Position numbers and translations under genes: made by a program. A DNA stretch of 7,780 nt, taken from NCBI GenBank assembly GCA_030612345.1, contig JAUWOB010000038.1, positions 1 through 7,780 on the forward strand, written 5' to 3'. The notes under the pieces were generated by a model. That model saw only the letters and a list, made by a program, of their open reading frames with translations, was not told the DNA's origin and made no database searches. Position 1 is the first letter of the stretch. The number at the start of each line of letters is the position of its first letter. Of the stretch, positions 6,002 to 7,780 are shown piece after piece. Source of the stretch: Dehalococcoidia bacterium. GTDB taxonomy: Bacteria > Chloroflexota > Dehalococcoidia > GIF9 > AB-539-J10.

Positions 6002-6901
6002 ATGAATGTGGGTGTCATAGTTCTGCTGATCGTGCTGGCGGTGGTGGCAGTGGTAGCTCTTAAGAAGGCTATAATCGTCATTCACCAAGCAGAGAAGGGA
6101 CTCGTGGAGAGATTTGGTCGATATAAGGAGATACTGGAACCGGGGCTCAGAGTTGTTGTGCCTTTTGCAGATGCGCTGAGAGCCAGAATCGACATGCGGG
6201 AGTCCGTCCTGGACGTAGAACCTCAGGGGGTTATTACCAAAGATAATGTGGGTGTAACAGTGGATGCCGTGGTCTACTACTACGTGACAGATGCCAAGGC
6301 TGTCCAGTATGAGGTCGCCAGCTTCTTCGTTGCCGTAAGCAAGCTGGCACAGACGAACTTGCGGAACCTGCTCGGCGACATGACGCTCGATGAAACACTG
6401 GCATCAAGAGAGCGTATCAACACTGCTCTCAGGCAAACCCTCGATGAAGCTACTGATAAGTGGGGAGTAAAGGTAACCAGAGTAGAGGTTAAGGAAATCC
6501 TGCCACCCAGGGACATCACCGATGCCATGAGCAAGCAGATGAAAGCGGAGAGAGAGAAGCGCGCGACCATTCTGGAAGCGGAGGGATACCGGCAAAGACA
6601 AATACTCACGGCTGAGGGTGATAAGCAGAATGCCATACTGACAGCGGAGGGTGACAGGCAGGCCGCAATACTGAGGGCGGAAGGCGAAGCAAAGGCGATT
6701 GAGAACATATCAAAAGCGGCCGACGAGTTTTTCATTGGAAACGCGCAGCTACTGAAACAACTGCAAGTTACTCAGGCATCCCTGCAGGACAATACAAAGC
6801 TTGTTATCTCCGACCAATCAAGGTTAATCAACGTTCTCGGTCTTGCGGAAGCGCTGGCCGGAACAAAGCCGAAACCTCAGGCCCAAGCAGGATCATCGTA
6901 G
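6002..6901 (+). CDS. SPFH/band 7 domain protein, slipin (stomatin-like)
   Basis: A 299-residue stomatin/prohibitin-type scaffold. One N-terminal membrane segment (about residues 3-26) is followed by the SPFH domain (about 27-185) with [20 protein letters not shown] (29-48), the [10 protein letters not shown] strand (91-100) and [20 protein letters not shown] (120-139). A charged helical region carries four hendecad repeats (190-233), and the C-terminal tail is Pro/Gln-rich. The family forms large membrane-bound oligomers and is commonly encoded next to nfeD, as here. I chose ATG 6002 because AGGAGG (5987-5992) is 9 nt away. An in-frame GTG at 5996 would overlap the nfeD stop and be only 3 nt from the same site. 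Both starts give the same protein apart from two residues. Confidence 0.93.
   Translation: MNVGVIVLLIVLAVVAVVALKKAIIVIHQAEKGLVERFGRYKEILEPGLRVVVPFADALRARIDMRESVLDVEPQGVITKDNVGVTVDAVVYYYVTDAKAVQYEVASFFVAVSKLAQTNLRNLLGDMTLDETLASRERINTALRQTLDEATDKWGVKVTRVEVKEILPPRDITDAMSKQMKAEREKRATILEAEGYRQRQILTAEGDKQNAILTAEGDRQAAILRAEGEAKAIENISKAADEFFIGNAQLLKQLQVTQASLQDNTKLVISDQSRLINVLGLAEALAGTKPKPQAQAGSS
6569..6700 (+). repeat. Four tandem 33-bp (11-residue) coding repeats in the slipin
   Basis: The units read [33 protein letters not shown] and [11 protein letters not shown], so IL-x-AEG recurs every 11 residues without gaps. Hendecads of this kind are known in the helical region after SPFH domains and support an extended coiled coil. 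The DNA copies have diverged at many third positions, so the array is old rather than freshly amplified. Confidence 0.85.
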
Positions 6902-6974
6902 GCTCTCTTTGTGACGTAAGACCGTTCTTAAGGGCCGCATATGCTGAGGCGCAAGAATCCAGCAGCCTTTTCCT

Positions 6975-6996
6975 CTGTTGGCCTGCGTGGCAACAG
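6975..6996 (+). terminator. Weak candidate terminator hairpin after nfeD-slipin
   Basis: CTGTTG (6975-6980) pairs with CAACAG (6991-6996), extended inward by CC/GG after a bulged G, around a TGCGT loop. TTTT occurs only about 13 nt further on, so this is a poor intrinsic terminator and may be just a hairpin. Confidence 0.22.
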
Positions 6997-7114
6997 CCCT
7001 GCTTACCAGTTTTGAGTGCTCGCGCGCAACAGCAAGCAGGCGTCCCAGGCCGCTGGTCTACCCCTCTAGATGGTGGTTACTCGCCCGGATGAAGCATGCA
7101 GACGCGGCCGAAAC

Positions 7115-7143
7115 TTGACAGGAGTTCAGAGGGATAATAGCAT
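7115..7143 (+). promoter_or_regulatory. Candidate sigma70-type promoter of the beta-helix protein gene
   Basis: A perfect -35 TTGACA (7115-7120) is followed at 17 nt by TAGCAT (7138-7143), which matches four of six -10 positions. It lies about 85 nt before the start codon at 7228, giving a leader of roughly 75-80 nt. The overlapping GATAAT (7133-7138) looks better as a -10 but its 12-nt spacing is too short. Confidence 0.42.
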
Positions 7144-7227
7144 TTTGTCTGGGGCGGCCTGGCGGGAGACGACTGAACAAGTACATAGACGAATCGGATG
7201 TTGCCACAAAGATGGAGGAGAAAGCAG

Positions 7228-7780
7228 ATGAAGAAAGCACTTTCTGTGTTTCTGTTGATGTTGCTGCTGTCAAGTGTTCTGCCTCTCTCGCTTCACACTC
7301 AGCCTGCCCTGGCAGGCGGAATCATATTTATCAGGGCTGACGGCTCAATAGACCCGCCAACGGTGCCCATCTCAACAGGTGACGGTATTACTTACACGCT
7401 AACCGATAACATCTATGATTCACTTGTGGTGGAGAGAGACAGCATAGTAATCGACGGAGACGGCTACACGCTTCAAGGAACCGGAAGCGGAGATGGGATT
7501 AGTTTGTCTGGAAGAACAGCCGTGACAATCAGGAACATCCAGATCAGAGATTTGCAGCGTGGCATCTACCTCGACTCTTCTGCCCGGAACAATATCAGCG
7601 GAAACAACATAGCAGACAACGGTTACGGCATCGTGCTGGAGCAGAATTCCAGCCATAACATCATCAGGGGTAACAAGATAGAAGCCAGCAGGAATGCCAG
7701 CATAATGCTCGATTCTTCTGCCCACAACGTCATCTGCCACAACACCTTCATAGACAACTCTCAACAAGCCTATACCCGCG
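7228..7780 (+). CDS. Secreted NosD-like right-handed parallel beta-helix protein, N-terminal part
   Basis: The frame is open from ATG 7228 to the window end (184 codons plus one base), so the C-terminus is missing. GGAGGAG lies 7 nt before the start. Residues 1-29 form a signal peptide: MKK, a Leu-rich core, and a cleavage site after ALA. The mature N-terminus GGIIFIRADGSIDPP leads into YTLTDNIYDSLVVERDSIVI and IDGDGYTLQGTGSGDGISL, the entry into the NosD/pectate-lyase-like beta-helix (PF05048/PF13229 type). From about residue 112 there are rungs of 22-24 residues: GIYLDSSARNNISGNNI, GIVLEQNSSHNIIRGNKI, and SIMLDSSAHNVICHNTFIDN. It is expected to be exported by Sec. NosD itself serves copper-site assembly in N2O reductase, but no nos genes are here, so a surface carbohydrate-binding or structural role is equally possible. 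The single gene follows its own promoter candidate. Confidence 0.87.
   Translation, partial: MKKALSVFLLMLLLSSVLPLSLHTQPALAGGIIFIRADGSIDPPTVPISTGDGITYTLTDNIYDSLVVERDSIVIDGDGYTLQGTGSGDGISLSGRTAVTIRNIQIRDLQRGIYLDSSARNNISGNNIADNGYGIVLEQNSSHNIIRGNKIEASRNASIMLDSSAHNVICHNTFIDNSQQAYTR

Larger units (their letters stand above)
6902..7227. other. Intergenic region between the slipin and beta-helix genes
   Basis: This 326-nt stretch has no credible gene. It contains a possible hairpin shortly after the slipin, a promoter-like sequence at 7115-7143 and the ribosome binding site GGAGGAG (7214-7220) of the next gene. I recognise no riboswitch or tRNA in it. Confidence 0.65.

Noticed and set aside
6280..6735. 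Minus-strand frame of 151 codons within the slipin
   Set aside because: It is a shadow of the hendecad repeats and SPFH coding region, with repetitive low-complexity Ser/Ala content and no ribosome binding site.

Overview
The window suggests a bacterium of moderate GC content. YajC, a bacterial Sec accessory protein, argues against an archaeon. A Dehalococcoidia-like Chloroflexota, probably uncultured, is my best guess. It rests on the style of the MiaB N-terminus, the NosD-type secreted beta-helix protein and the cattgtgagc/gaagaatctc-type intergenic repeats. This is inference only; no rRNA or database comparison is available.

Layout. Positions 1-4528 are all minus strand. Read in the direction of transcription they hold a nitroreductase (4528-3959), miaB (3872-2559) with yajC 18 nt behind it (2540-2241), an OFA/OxlT-like MFS transporter (1972-632), and the N-terminal 175 residues of a beta-lactamase-fold protein (527-1) that runs off the left edge. 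Positions 4529-5522 are a divergent, roughly 1 kb stretch with no convincing gene. It holds degenerate repeats in direct and inverted orientation (4629-4809), a perfect dyad (4921-4936), a near-consensus sigma70-type promoter (4944-4971), and then about 450 nt beginning near GTGCG (5003) that resembles domain I of a group II intron or another structured RNA leader. Positions 5523-6901 hold a two-gene plus-strand operon, a short NfeD-type membrane protein followed by an SPFH/stomatin (slipin) protein. After a 326-nt gap with a candidate promoter, a secreted NosD-like parallel beta-helix protein begins at 7228 and runs off the right edge.

How the genes fit together. miaB-yajC is a housekeeping pair (tRNA A37 methylthiolation and Sec translocase accessory subunit), apparently co-transcribed. 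nfeD-slipin is a classic membrane-microdomain operon; the two proteins are expected to act together at the cytoplasmic membrane. The MFS carrier, nitroreductase and beta-helix protein look like independent units.

The points most worth a second look are the promoter-driven, non-coding, intron-like segment before nfeD, and the beta-lactamase-fold protein whose catalytic Ser, Lys and Tyr all appear to be replaced although its frame is open. I saw no CRISPR array, tRNA, rRNA, intact insertion sequence or obvious multi-gene defence system.
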